48,997 bases of DNA from Acidobacteriota bacterium (lineage in GTDB: Bacteria > Acidobacteriota > UBA6911). Shown here in pieces: positions 33,507 through 41,917 of the stretch (its first letter is position 1; each line of letters begins with the position of its first letter). Location of the stretch: assembly GCA_031271905.1 (NCBI GenBank), contig JAISUT010000058.1, forward strand, positions 1 to 48,997. The letters run 5' to 3'. Both the position numbers and the translations under genes were made by a program. The notes beneath the pieces are model-generated. The model had not been told where the DNA came from, did not search any database, and saw only the letters and a program-made list of their open reading frames with translations.

Positions 33507-34550
33507 TCACCTTGCGGGCGCGGCCTTCGCGGCGGGGCGGCCGACCTGGGCGAAATAGTTGGTGACGCCGTCGGGGTCGTTGAGCCAGACGGTGATGAGG
33601 TCGAAGCCCCCCAGCTTGTTGAGCGGGGTCTCGACCGCGACGCCGCGAGCCTTCCCCTTGGCGTCGGCCAGCGCCGCGTCGCTGACCACATACTGGATGC
33701 CCGCGCTCCCCGTGTCGACACCCCGCCCGTCGCCCGCCTGGTAAAGGTAGACCGTCGTCTCCTTGTGCCGGTAAGGGTGTTTGGTGACGCCCAGCAGCTT
33801 GTCCTCCTCCGGCGGCAGCTCGTCCAGCCCCACGAAGTCGCGGTAGAAGGCGCGGCTCGCATCCAGGTCGGAGACGCTGAGGCCGATGCCGACGCCGTCG
33901 TCCGCGTTCGGCTTCGCCCCCGGCCTGATGACGACCTCGATCTGAAACCCCGCCGGATCCTCGACCAACGCGGCCCTCGTGCCGTCGCCCTGGTCGCTGA
34001 ACGCGGGCGCGGGAAAGCCTGCGGCGGCGAAGGCGTCCGTCACCGACTTCTCGTCGGGGTAGGACAAGGCGAAGAAGCGGATGCCCGTCCCCCCCCTGTA
34101 GCCGCCCGACAGGTCGTACTTCCTGTCGCCCTGCTGCCCCGCCGACAACTTGACCTGTCCGCTGCCGACGCCGGTCAACAGCATCTGCTGGGATGAGGTC
34201 AGTTGGATGGGGCTGAGCGAGCGCAACGCCAGCGCGCCCGTGTAGAATTTGACCATGGCGTCCGTCTGCTCGCGCGGGAAGCGGCGGAACACGTTCATTG
34301 AGTCTTGCCGGAACAGGTTGCGGACGGGGCTTTCCAACTGCTCGCGCGTCAGCTCCCCCGGCTTGTAGGCGAGATCGTCCGATACCTGCATCGTCGCCCC
34401 CTCGGGGGTGGTCACCTGCCGCTCTTGGGCGGGGGCGACGGCGACGGCGACGGCGACCAGCACGGGGAGCGCCCGGGCGAAGACGGCGGGGACGGCACGG
34501 GCGAAGGGGGGGAAAACGGTGGCGGCGAGCTTGTCCTTCATCATCTTCAT
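33507..34550 (-). CDS. Exported VOC-superfamily (glyoxalase/bleomycin-resistance fold) protein
   Basis: A 347-residue protein with an N-terminal signal-like segment (FARALPVLVAVAVAVAPAQ). The start ATG at 34550 has GGAGG 10 nt upstream. Two VOC half-modules can be seen. The first (~90-205) has MVKFYTGALALRSLSP, then FFALSYPDE and ALVEDPAGFQIEVVI. The second (~215-335) has GIGLSVSDLDASRAFYRDFV, YLYQAGDGRG and ITVWLNDPDGVTNYF. Acidic residues in FQIEVV and the D/N-containing ends could hold a metal. Export of a VOC protein is less common than cytoplasmic location. It lies 44 nt upstream of the copper ATPase on the same strand and is divergent from the molybdopterin subunit gene. The substrate is unknown. 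Confidence 0.75.
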   Translation of the reverse strand: MKMMKDKLAATVFPPFARAVPAVFARALPVLVAVAVAVAPAQERQVTTPEGATMQVSDDLAYKPGELTREQLESPVRNLFRQDSMNVFRRFPREQTDAMVKFYTGALALRSLSPIQLTSSQQMLLTGVGSGQVKLSAGQQGDRKYDLSGGYRGGTGIRFFALSYPDEKSVTDAFAAAGFPAPAFSDQGDGTRAALVEDPAGFQIEVVIRPGAKPNADDGVGIGLSVSDLDASRAFYRDFVGLDELPPEEDKLLGVTKHPYRHKETTVYLYQAGDGRGVDTGSAGIQYVVSDAALADAKGKARGVAVETPLNKLGGFDLITVWLNDPDGVTNYFAQVGRPAAKAAPAR

Positions 34551-34841
34551 GGCCTCACATCCTCCGGGAATCTGACGTAGTAAACCACAGTTTGATGAAT
34601 TCTGTTAGCGGAAATGGCGTTTCGTTGTAAGATCATGCAGGTTGCGCCCCGCGCCCCGTCCGGGAAACATACCGGGAGCGCCGGACGTAAGGATATTCGG
34701 CGGTCGCAACCGGTTCAAACGCAGTCGCTGTCGGTGCCCTGTCATGGATCGACGCATTGCCGCAAGGCGGCGCACCACAGCAAACCACAGGCACCGGACC
34801 CACGGGCCGCGGCGCCGGATGAAGAGAAGAAAGGACATGTC

Positions 34842-37250
34842 ATGGCAGACTTGGCAGGTGTGAACGGAGAGAGGAAAGAATTCAAAGTCGTCGGCAAACC
34901 GAACCTTCCGGGGGTTCTGTCCTGGTCGCAGGCGAGCGGGGTGGCGAAATTCGGCGCGGACTACGTCGTGCCCGACATGCTCGAAGCCAAGTTCCTGCGC
35001 AGCCCCTACGCCAACGCCCGCATCAAGAGCATCGACGTGACCAAGGCCAAGGCGGTCCCCGGGGTCGTGGACATCCTCACCTGGGAGGACGACGACCTCA
35101 AGGGCGCCGGCGGCGGAGGCGGCTTCGGCGGCCCGCCGCAGAGCTTCATCAGCAACTACGCCGACCAGGAAGGCTTGGAGGTGGGCGTCATCGTCATCGC
35201 CGAGAACGGCGACATCTGCGACGAGGCGCTGCGGGCGCTGGTCATCGACTGGGAGGTCCTGCCCCACGTCACCGACCTGCTCGAAGGGCGCAAGCCCGAC
35301 GCCCCGGTCGTCCGCCCCGTGGTCGCGCCCCCAAAGGCCCCGGCCGGCAAGACGGCGGGCAAGCCGGGCGGCATGGGCGGCGGCATGGGCATGGGCGGCG
35401 GCAACCCGCCCAAGAAGGGGAACGTCTCCTACTCCAACGTCAACGACGGCGACATCGAGCAGGGGTTCAAGGAAGCGACGCACGTCATCGAGTACGACGT
35501 GAACACGGCGGCATTCGCCGGCCACATCCCCAACCCGCTCGGCACGGTCGCCTGGTGGTTCGACGACCCGCTCCACGGCGAGGGCAAGAGCCTGCAGATC
35601 GAAGGCGTGCCCTGGGGGCACGACCAGGTGGCGGGCTCGGCGCGCATCTCTTCCGAGAAGGTGTTCCAGAACTGCATGTTCGTGGGGGGCAGGTACTGCG
35701 ACTGGGGCATCCGCAAGTCGCAGCAGATCACGCCGATCTTGGCGCGCCGCACCGGACGTCCCGTCCGTTGCATCAACAGCCGCGCCGACCAGTACGACTT
35801 CAACCTGAACCAGCGCTACGTCCACATCAAGATCGGCTTCAAGGACGACGGCCTGATCACCGCCATCGACGACTTCTCCGTCGCCGACGGCGGCTCGCAG
35901 GGCAGCTCCAACTTCGGCAACACCATGGACCAGACCTACGGCCCGTACTTCACCACCAAGTGCGTGAACGTCAAGCAGAACATGGAGGTCGTGGACTCCA
36001 ACCGCGGCAAGATGTACGTCAGCGGCCAGCACAACCCGATGAGCTGGGACTCCCTGATGACGGGCATCCACCTGATCGCGGAAAAGCTGGGCAAGGACCC
36101 GGTGGAGATCGCGACGCTGAACCTGCACGGCCCGGACTCGCAGGAGGACGCGCGCCCCGTCCCCAGCTACGAAGCCTGCGTGGCGGCGATGAAGAAGATG
36201 ATGAACTGGAGCTGGCACAAGGCCGGGGCGAAAAAGCTCCCCGACGGGCGTCTGCACGGGGCGAGCTTCCGCTACAACCAGTGTCCGCGCCACTCCGTCT
36301 CCGGCTACGAGGCCAAGCTGGAGCTGCGCGGCGGCGTCATACACCTGGCGTCCAAGGGGCCGATCATCGGCCACTACGGCCTGGAGTGCAACGCCATGGT
36401 CATCGCCGAGGAGCTGGGGCTGGAGTTCAAGGACATCAAGATCGACCTCGACCATCATGAGACCTACCGCCCGTTCGGCGGCGGGAGCGACGGCTCCACC
36501 GCGTCCTCATGGGCGGTCAAGGAATGCGCCAACAAGCTGAAGAAGCTGATCCTGGAGGCGGCGGTCGCAGAGGCGGAGAACCCTCCGGCGGCGGGCGGCT
36601 TCGGCATGGGCTTCGGCGGCTTCGGCGCGAAGCCCGCGCCCAACCCGTTCAAGGGCTTGAAGCCCGAAGACCTCGACATGCAGGACGGCAAGGTCGTCGT
36701 CAAGGCCGACCCGTCCAAGGGGCTGCCTCTCGGCCAGGCGGTCAGGGGCAACCTGTTCGCCACCTACTCCGGCAGGCCGCCGGCCGCGGCCTGGGCGCAG
36801 CGGGGCAAGGTTCTGGACACCATGGACGTGGCCACCTGCGAGGTCGCCGTCGATCCGGAGACCGGCGAGGTGGAGATCCTGCGCTTCGGCGTGGTCGCCG
36901 ACACGGGCAAGATCCTGCGCCGCACGTCGCTTGAGAGCCAGATAGACCAGGCGATGGATTTCAGCACCGGCTGCCAGCTCCAGGAGGAGTTCGTCTTCGA
37001 CAAGAACACGGGGGTGCGCCTCACCTCGAACATGTTCGAGTACAAGAAGGTGAGCATGCTGGACATGCCCAAGGTGCAGACCGAGCTGCTGGAGACGCGG
37101 GCGGGCAACGCCTGCTACGGCAGCAACGGCATCAGCCACTCGCTGGCGAACACGCACCTGGTCATCATGGCCATCCACAACGCCACCGGCAAGTGGGTGG
37201 AGTCCCCGGCGACCCCGGACCGGGTGCTGAAGGCGCTCGGCAAGGCGTAA
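34842..37250 (+). CDS. Xanthine-dehydrogenase-family molybdopterin-binding subunit, atypical
   Basis: An 802-residue large subunit of the aldehyde oxidase / xanthine dehydrogenase type. The ATG at 34842 has AGGA at 8 nt; the frame is open 76 codons upstream with no sensible sequence. The N-terminal alpha/beta hammerhead is clear (FGADYVVPDMLEAKFLRSPY, ~residue 35-54; VPGVVDILTWEDDDL). The Mo-cofactor segments include PFGGGSDGSTASSWAVKECA and TCEVAVDPETGEVEIL. Two oddities stand out: Gly/Met-rich insertions at ~163-192 and ~582-604, and a C-terminal active-site region (ACYGSNGISHSLANTHLVI) where homologues have GxGE with the catalytic Glu. No FeS or FAD subunit gene is adjacent. It may be a divergent or non-hydroxylase member. 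A long hairpin follows. Confidence 0.85.
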   Translation: MADLAGVNGERKEFKVVGKPNLPGVLSWSQASGVAKFGADYVVPDMLEAKFLRSPYANARIKSIDVTKAKAVPGVVDILTWEDDDLKGAGGGGGFGGPPQSFISNYADQEGLEVGVIVIAENGDICDEALRALVIDWEVLPHVTDLLEGRKPDAPVVRPVVAPPKAPAGKTAGKPGGMGGGMGMGGGNPPKKGNVSYSNVNDGDIEQGFKEATHVIEYDVNTAAFAGHIPNPLGTVAWWFDDPLHGEGKSLQIEGVPWGHDQVAGSARISSEKVFQNCMFVGGRYCDWGIRKSQQITPILARRTGRPVRCINSRADQYDFNLNQRYVHIKIGFKDDGLITAIDDFSVADGGSQGSSNFGNTMDQTYGPYFTTKCVNVKQNMEVVDSNRGKMYVSGQHNPMSWDSLMTGIHLIAEKLGKDPVEIATLNLHGPDSQEDARPVPSYEACVAAMKKMMNWSWHKAGAKKLPDGRLHGASFRYNQCPRHSVSGYEAKLELRGGVIHLASKGPIIGHYGLECNAMVIAEELGLEFKDIKIDLDHHETYRPFGGGSDGSTASSWAVKECANKLKKLILEAAVAEAENPPAAGGFGMGFGGFGAKPAPNPFKGLKPEDLDMQDGKVVVKADPSKGLPLGQAVRGNLFATYSGRPPAAAWAQRGKVLDTMDVATCEVAVDPETGEVEILRFGVVADTGKILRRTSLESQIDQAMDFSTGCQLQEEFVFDKNTGVRLTSNMFEYKKVSMLDMPKVQTELLETRAGNACYGSNGISHSLANTHLVIMAIHNATGKWVESPATPDRVLKALGKA

Positions 37251-37263
37251 CGCCGCAGAGGCG

Positions 37264-37321
37264 CGCAGGGCGACCCTTGGGAGGCGCCGAACGACATCGC
37301 GCATCCCAAGGGCGCCCTGCG
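37264..37321 (+). terminator. Long hairpin after the molybdopterin subunit gene
   Basis: An 18-bp inverted repeat with one bulged A (cgcagggcg-a-cccttggga at 37264-37282; complement at 37304-37321) and a 21-nt loop begin 13 nt after the stop codon. It is a probable terminator without a T-run. The 433-nt gap 37251-37683 otherwise holds only the promoter at 37503-37530 and no gene. Confidence 0.65.
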
Positions 37322-37502
37322 ACAGCCCCCCCCCCGGACCGGCGAGCCGAACCGACCGCGTCCGCCAAAGACGTGACGGGCGGCGGCGCCTCCCTCCACG
37401 CCTCCCCCCGCAATGCGACGCCTTCATCGCGCGGAATCGCGCGTCAGCCCCAGGCTTCCCGCCAGACGCCCCCCATCGCCCCAGACGTCCGCCGCACCCC
37501 AT

Positions 37503-37530
37503 TTGACAAATCCGTTTCCGATGTTTAAAT
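37503..37530 (+). promoter_or_regulatory. Candidate promoter of the Hsp20 pair
   Basis: A perfect -35 TTGACA (37503-37508) is followed after 16 nt by TTAAAT (37525-37530). The ATG is about 150 nt downstream, which leaves a long leader with repeated gacaacac motifs. I found no clear sigma-32 box. Confidence 0.5.
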
Positions 37531-37683
37531 AACAGGAGTGCGCCCGGTGAGACAACACGGGCGACAACACAAAACCACGTGACGACGCAACCGAGCGCGG
37601 CACCAAAACCGGACAAGATGATTCCGAATCGCGCCCGTGCGGCAGTTGCGCCCGCATGCGTCGTCGCCACAGGAGGTTCAACC

Positions 37684-38148
37684 ATGACTTCGAGGTTCGA
37701 CTTTTTTGAGAACATGGCGCGGATGCGCCGCGAGCTGGATCATATCCTGGGCGCGGGCGGCGAGGCATGGAGCTTCCCGTTTTCCAGCGTCTCCTTTTTG
37801 CCGGGACGGGCGTCGCGCGCCTATCCGCTCATGAACATCAGCGAGGACAAGGACAACTTCTACGTAGACGCCTTGGCGCCCGGCCTTGCGACCGAGACGC
37901 TGAACGTCTCCGTCTCCGGCGACCAGTTGGTGATCTCGGGGGAGAAGAAGCCCCTGCCCAAGAGCGTGAAATCCGAGTTCCTGCACCGCAGCGAGCGCTC
38001 CGCCGGACAGTTCTCGCGCAGCCTGACCCTATCGGCGCCGGTGGAGGGGGAGCGCGTCGAGGCCTCTTACGCCGACGGCGTGCTGAAGGTCAAGCTGCCC
38101 AAGGTGGAGGCGGCGAAGCCGCGCCAGATCCAAGTCGCCTTGGGCTGA
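37684..38148 (+). CDS. Hsp20/alpha-crystallin small heat-shock protein (first)
   Basis: A 154-residue cytoplasmic holdase chaperone. The ATG at 37684 has a textbook AGGAGG 8 nt upstream. The alpha-crystallin domain begins near YPLMNISEDKDNFYVDALAP and runs through LNVSVSGDQLVISGEKK, FSRSLTLSAPVEGERVEASY and DGVLKVKLPKVEAAKPRQIQ; the last contains the dimer-stabilising A-DGVL motif. The N-terminal arm (MTSRFDFFENMARMRREL) is typical. It forms a pair with the second Hsp20 76 nt downstream. The two have different N-termini and may form mixed oligomers. Confidence 0.95.
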   Translation: MTSRFDFFENMARMRRELDHILGAGGEAWSFPFSSVSFLPGRASRAYPLMNISEDKDNFYVDALAPGLATETLNVSVSGDQLVISGEKKPLPKSVKSEFLHRSERSAGQFSRSLTLSAPVEGERVEASYADGVLKVKLPKVEAAKPRQIQVALG

Positions 38149-38224
38149 CGCCAGTGCGCCCCGATAGGAATTTGCGAAAGTGATCGAAGGGAAAATCCAA
38201 GGGAAACGAAGGGAGTATGAAACC

Positions 38225-38629
38225 ATGACTGAAAAAACCACGGCACTCACGACCGAAAGCCCGAAGACGGTCGCCGACAAGACGCAGGCGACCCGCGACG
38301 AATCGCTCTACCTCGCCCCGCCGGTCGATATCTTCGAGTCGGAGGACGCCCTCACCGTGGTCACCGACCTGCCCGGCGTGACCAAGGAGGACGTCGACGT
38401 CCGCGTCGAGGACGGCATCTTGACCATCAAGGGGAAGGCGAGCTACGCGCCCGCCGCAGAGACGTTGCGCGAGGAGTTCCAACTGCGCGGCTACTACCGC
38501 CAGTTCCAGCTCAGCGACCTCATCGACCAGAACAAGATCTCGGCGGAGGCGAAGAACGGCGTCCTGACCATCCTGCTGCCGAAGGCGGAAAAGACCAAGC
38601 CGAGGCAGATACAAGTCACCGTGGGCTGA
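38225..38629 (+). CDS. Hsp20/alpha-crystallin small heat-shock protein (second)
   Basis: A 134-residue chaperone, partner of the preceding gene. The ATG at 38225 has GGGAG upstream; the frame is open from 38180 but lacks a better start. A Thr-rich polar N-terminus (TEKTTALTTESPK) precedes the alpha-crystallin core: PPVDIFESEDALTVVTDLPG, VDVRVEDGILTIKGKA, FQLRGYYRQFQLSDLID and AKNGVLTILLPKAEKTKPRQ. Tandem Hsp20 genes of this form, one with a short Thr-rich arm, are common in proteobacteria and probably co-transcribed. Confidence 0.94.
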   Translation: MTEKTTALTTESPKTVADKTQATRDESLYLAPPVDIFESEDALTVVTDLPGVTKEDVDVRVEDGILTIKGKASYAPAAETLREEFQLRGYYRQFQLSDLIDQNKISAEAKNGVLTILLPKAEKTKPRQIQVTVG

Positions 38630-38846
38630 CTCCGATAGGCTGACGGCCCGGCCCGGTCTCGGCCCGGTCAATTAAGGGATAATCATTTTCCGAGATTTCT
38701 GTTACCATGTGCGGGATGTCCCGGAGTCCGGGGCGGCGGGCGGGCTTGACGGCCTCCGCCGCCCCGACGCCACAGGCGCGGACTCCGTCGGACAGGTCGG
38801 ATAGGATGCATCGTGACACGGGCCGGGGTGCCTGAAAGGAGAAAGC

Positions 38847-39524
38847 ATGAGTTCCACGAATGACAGCGGAAAAAGCGACCGGAGGGAGTTCTTCCAAGGC
38901 GTCACCTCCGGGGTGGCGGGGTTGGCGATGGTCTCGGCGCTGGCGCAGATGGGGGTGCCAGTCGTGAACGCGGCGCAACCGGACCAGAAGGTCGAAGCCA
39001 AGCCCAAGCAGGCGGAGTCGCCCTTTTTCAAGAACCCGCCGCCATGGCCCAAGGGCACCGACGGGCACATCTACGACCATCTGTTCACCAACAAGCTCCG
39101 GGAGAACTCGCTGATACCGGACGTCGTCCCCGGCCCGCAGGCGTATTTCCGGGGCGACAGCGACCTGCCCGGCGCGAAGATCAACATGGGCTGGCAGATA
39201 TTCACCAAGCCCTACAAACTGGAGATGGAGTCGCACCACCACGACTGCGACGAATACCTGTTCTTCCTCGGCTCGACCTTCCCAGACCTGGTGGGTTCGT
39301 TCGACGCGGAGATCGAGTATTTCATGGGCAAGGAGTACGAGCGGCACATCATCACCAAGGCCACGGTGCTCTACATCCCGGCGGGCTTGGAACACAACCC
39401 CTGCGACATCCGCCGGGTGGGCAAGCCCCTGTTCTTCAGCGCATTGGAACTCGCCCCCTATTTCAACGGCGTCTACCAGACGATGGGCTACATGGCGTTC
39501 AAGAGCGCCACGAAGATCCCCTAG
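38847..39524 (+). CDS. Tat-exported cupin-like protein
   Basis: A 225-residue protein. The ATG at 38847 has AAGGAG at 6 nt. A twin-arginine signal (SDRREFFQGVTSGVAGLAMV) predicts folded export, often linked with a cofactor or metal. The mature part has a cupin-type metal-site pattern, MESHHHDCDEYLFFLGS (H, H, E) and later YIPAGLEHNPCDIRRVGKPL with a further His. It continues with FSALELAPYFNGVYQTMGY. I do not recognise a named family. It could be a metal-dependent lyase/oxygenase-like protein or a binding protein. It stands alone between the Hsp20 pair and the PilX-like gene. Confidence 0.7.
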   Translation: MSSTNDSGKSDRREFFQGVTSGVAGLAMVSALAQMGVPVVNAAQPDQKVEAKPKQAESPFFKNPPPWPKGTDGHIYDHLFTNKLRENSLIPDVVPGPQAYFRGDSDLPGAKINMGWQIFTKPYKLEMESHHHDCDEYLFFLGSTFPDLVGSFDAEIEYFMGKEYERHIITKATVLYIPAGLEHNPCDIRRVGKPLFFSALELAPYFNGVYQTMGYMAFKSATKIP

Positions 39525-39648
39525 GGCGGCGGCATGGCACAACGGCGAGGCGGCCGTCCTGCGGTCGCCCCGACATCCCGCAGATTTTTTCCAATGGGGT
39601 GAAATAAAAACGGGGGTCGCGAAACTTTGCACATGGAGGGATAATTCC

Positions 39649-41151
39649 ATGGCAAACGACGCGAATCGCAGACACACCTTTCACCATCGCAAAAACTCTT
39701 CACGGCTCGGAGCGCCCCCGCGCCCGCCCCGCCCCACGCCCGAGTCAGGCGTAGCCTTGCTCGTGGTCATGTTCATGCTCGGCCTCGTCTCCATCCTGGG
39801 ACTCGTCCTGACGATGCGCGCGACGACGGAGGCGCGCATCGGCGACAACTCCGAAAGCCACATGCGGGCGGTCTACGCGGCGCTGTCCGGCCTGGAACAC
39901 GCCCGGATGCTCGCGCGCGGGATCGAATTCGACGCCTGGCTGCGCGGGCCGGACGGCGTCTGCGACAACACCCCCGCGTACAGGGCGGAGGCGCGGCGAT
40001 TCAGCTTCCGGCTCCCCGTCCCCGTCGCGACCGCGCAAAGGCTGGACATCGCCGCGCCGCTCGCAGACCTGGGCGCGACGTCCGACGACGGCGTCCCCAA
40101 CACCGGGCTTTTTTCCGGCAGCCCCGGCACGGAGTTGATTCCGCGGCTGGGAATCGCGCAGTGGGCGGGGCCGTTCCCCGCCTCCCGCTATTTCGTCAAA
40201 GTCGCCGACAACAACGGGGAGGCGTCCGAACTCGCCGGGGACGCGGGGGACGACCCCTTCTCCGACGGCGACGGCATCGTCATCGTCCGCGCCGTCGGCG
40301 TCGCCGGGACGTTCGCCGAACAGGTCGGCGCGAACATCCGGCGCAACTCCGTGGCGGTCTACGAATCGCGGTTGAAGCGCGCCGCGACCTGGAACCTCGG
40401 CGCGGCGATGACGGTCGTGGGACCTGCGGCGGCGGCGAGCTTCACCGGGACGCCGGAAATCGCGGGAGGAGACGCCGTCGGCATCGGCGTGCTGGACACC
40501 GCCCCCGACGACGGGGCGTCCCCGGAGGCCGCCTTGCGGGCGGCGGCGGCAAGCGGCGGGACGGTGAGCGGCGGCGGGCTGTCGGAACCCTCCGTGCGCG
40601 ACCTGACGGCGGCGGCGCGGGCCGACCGGGACAAGGCGTGGTTGCTTGACGCCTCCCGGCTCCAAGGCTTCGCCACCCGCGACGCCCCCCAGGCGGCGGA
40701 CCGGGTCTACGACGGCGGACAGCTCTGGACGGCGTCAAGCACGCCGCCCCTCGGCGCCTACGACAAGGACCTGCCCTGGAACGCCCCGTCGCAGGCGCCG
40801 CGCGTCACCCTCGTGCGCGGCGACCTCGCGGCACCGGATGGTCTGAGCGGCGCCGGGGTGCTCGTCGTGACCGGCGGCCTGGAATGCGCCGGGACCTTGG
40901 ATTGGCGCGGGCTGATCCTGGTGTTGGGCGAAGGGCGGCTGTCATTGGACGCAGGCGGCCCGGGCGTGGCGGGCGGGCTGGTCGTCGGGAAATTGACCGG
41001 GACCGGCGCAGGCGCGGCCTTCGGCGCGCCGGAAATCGAAATCGGCGGCGCGACCAAGGTCACGGCGGATCGCGAGCTGGTCCGCATGGCGCTACGCCTT
41101 TTCCCGGTGGAGCGGGTCGGCTTCCGCGAGATCGCGGGCATCGACCCCTAG
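39649..41151 (+). CDS. PilX-like type IV pilus assembly / minor pilin protein
   Basis: A 500-residue envelope protein. The ATG at 39649 has GGAGGG 9 nt upstream. After a basic cytoplasmic lead, the segment PESGVALLVVMFMLGLVSIL, then LTMRATTEARIGDN, is the PilX_N signature: a G/S followed by the hydrophobic alpha-1 helix, Glu, and an A...R.G.N/D motif. The rest is periplasmic, beta-rich and Ala/Gly/Asp-rich, and no CxxC is seen. PilX-like proteins are minor components that prime or tune pilus assembly, but no other pil genes are in the window. A short hairpin follows the stop codon. Confidence 0.75.
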   Translation: MANDANRRHTFHHRKNSSRLGAPPRPPRPTPESGVALLVVMFMLGLVSILGLVLTMRATTEARIGDNSESHMRAVYAALSGLEHARMLARGIEFDAWLRGPDGVCDNTPAYRAEARRFSFRLPVPVATAQRLDIAAPLADLGATSDDGVPNTGLFSGSPGTELIPRLGIAQWAGPFPASRYFVKVADNNGEASELAGDAGDDPFSDGDGIVIVRAVGVAGTFAEQVGANIRRNSVAVYESRLKRAATWNLGAAMTVVGPAAAASFTGTPEIAGGDAVGIGVLDTAPDDGASPEAALRAAAASGGTVSGGGLSEPSVRDLTAAARADRDKAWLLDASRLQGFATRDAPQAADRVYDGGQLWTASSTPPLGAYDKDLPWNAPSQAPRVTLVRGDLAAPDGLSGAGVLVVTGGLECAGTLDWRGLILVLGEGRLSLDAGGPGVAGGLVVGKLTGTGAGAAFGAPEIEIGGATKVTADRELVRMALRLFPVERVGFREIAGIDP

Positions 41152-41153
41152 CC

Positions 41154-41171
41154 GCAGGCGCCTCCGCCTGC
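41154..41171 (+). terminator. Short hairpin after the PilX-like gene
   Basis: A perfect 7-bp stem GCAGGCG-CCTC-CGCCTGC starts 2 nt after the TAG at 41149-41151. A direct duplication ccgcaccgtcc follows. It lacks a T-run. Confidence 0.4.
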
Positions 41172-41213
41172 CGCACCGTCCCCGCACCGTCCCCGCAGTG
41201 CCGCAGAGGCGGT

Positions 41214-41242
41214 TTGGCATCCATGGCTTTCCGTAGTAAAAT
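41214..41242 (+). promoter_or_regulatory. Strong candidate sigma-70 promoter for the XRE-cupin regulator
   Basis: TTGGCA (41214-41219) and TAAAAT (41237-41242) have the ideal 17-nt spacing, each with one mismatch to consensus. They lie 32 nt before the ATG at 41275. The same TAGTAAAAT block is seen upstream of the flavoprotein gene at 17740. Confidence 0.6.
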
Positions 41243-41274
41243 TCCCGCTCATTTGCAAAGGGGGGCTGGACGCC

Positions 41275-41838
41275 ATGGCAGGAGAAGGCAAACTGGGGGA
41301 TCGGATACGGGCGTACCGCGAGCGGTTGGAGCTTACGACCGAGGCGCTGGCGGAAAAATCGGGCGTCGGGGCGGCGGTGCTTGCGGCGGTGGAGGCGGGC
41401 GACGTCTACCCCGCGCTGGGCGTCTTGGTCAAGATCGCGCGCGCCTTGGGGCAGCGCCTCGGCACGTTCATGGACGACCAGTACCGCGCCGACCCGATCA
41501 TCATGCGCGCCGGGGAGCGCGCCAGCGAGAGGATCAGCCACAAGGCGGGCGCCTCGGGCGGGTTCGAATACTTCCCGCTCGGCCGCGGCAAGACCGACCG
41601 GCACATGGAGCCGTTCTACATCGAGATCGCAAAGGACGCCGCCCGGCAGGTCTCCTCGCACGAGGGGGAGGAGTTCATCGCCGTGGTCTCGGGCGAGGTC
41701 GAACTCGAATACGGCGACGCGACGACGACGCTCCACGCCGGGGACACGGCATACTACAACTCGGTCGTGCCGCACATCCTGAAGGCGGGAGGGGGCGAGC
41801 CCGCCGGCATCTACGCCATCGTGTTCACCCCGTTCTAG
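41275..41838 (+). CDS. XRE-family transcriptional regulator with C-terminal cupin domain
   Basis: A 187-residue DNA-binding regulator. The ATG at 41275 follows a G-rich ribosome site. Residues ~6-65 form the helix-turn-helix (LGDRIRAYRERLELTTEALA, then EKSGVGAAVLAAVEAGDVYP). Residues ~105-185 form a cupin_2 domain (MEPFYIEIAKDA, VSSHEGEEFIAVVSGEVELE, HAGDTAYYNSVVPHILKAGG), which probably binds a small effector. It lies immediately upstream of, and on the same strand as, an acyl-CoA synthetase, and has its own good promoter. This arrangement is typical of regulators that sense a carboxylate or acyl substrate. It likely controls the synthetase, inferred from position only. Confidence 0.9.
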   Translation: MAGEGKLGDRIRAYRERLELTTEALAEKSGVGAAVLAAVEAGDVYPALGVLVKIARALGQRLGTFMDDQYRADPIIMRAGERASERISHKAGASGGFEYFPLGRGKTDRHMEPFYIEIAKDAARQVSSHEGEEFIAVVSGEVELEYGDATTTLHAGDTAYYNSVVPHILKAGGGEPAGIYAIVFTPF

Positions 41839-41917
41839 CCGGCAACGCGGTCGTGGCGCGTCTCGGCGCCATGCGGAATGAAACAGGAAATTGGAAACCA
41901 GGAACCAGAAGACCGAA

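Noticed and set aside
37503-37560. Sigma-32 heat-shock promoter or CIRCE element before the Hsp20 genes
   Set aside because: No CTTGAAA/CCCCAT pair with proper spacing and no TTAGCACTC-type inverted repeat. A sigma-70-like TTGACA is the best visible signal.
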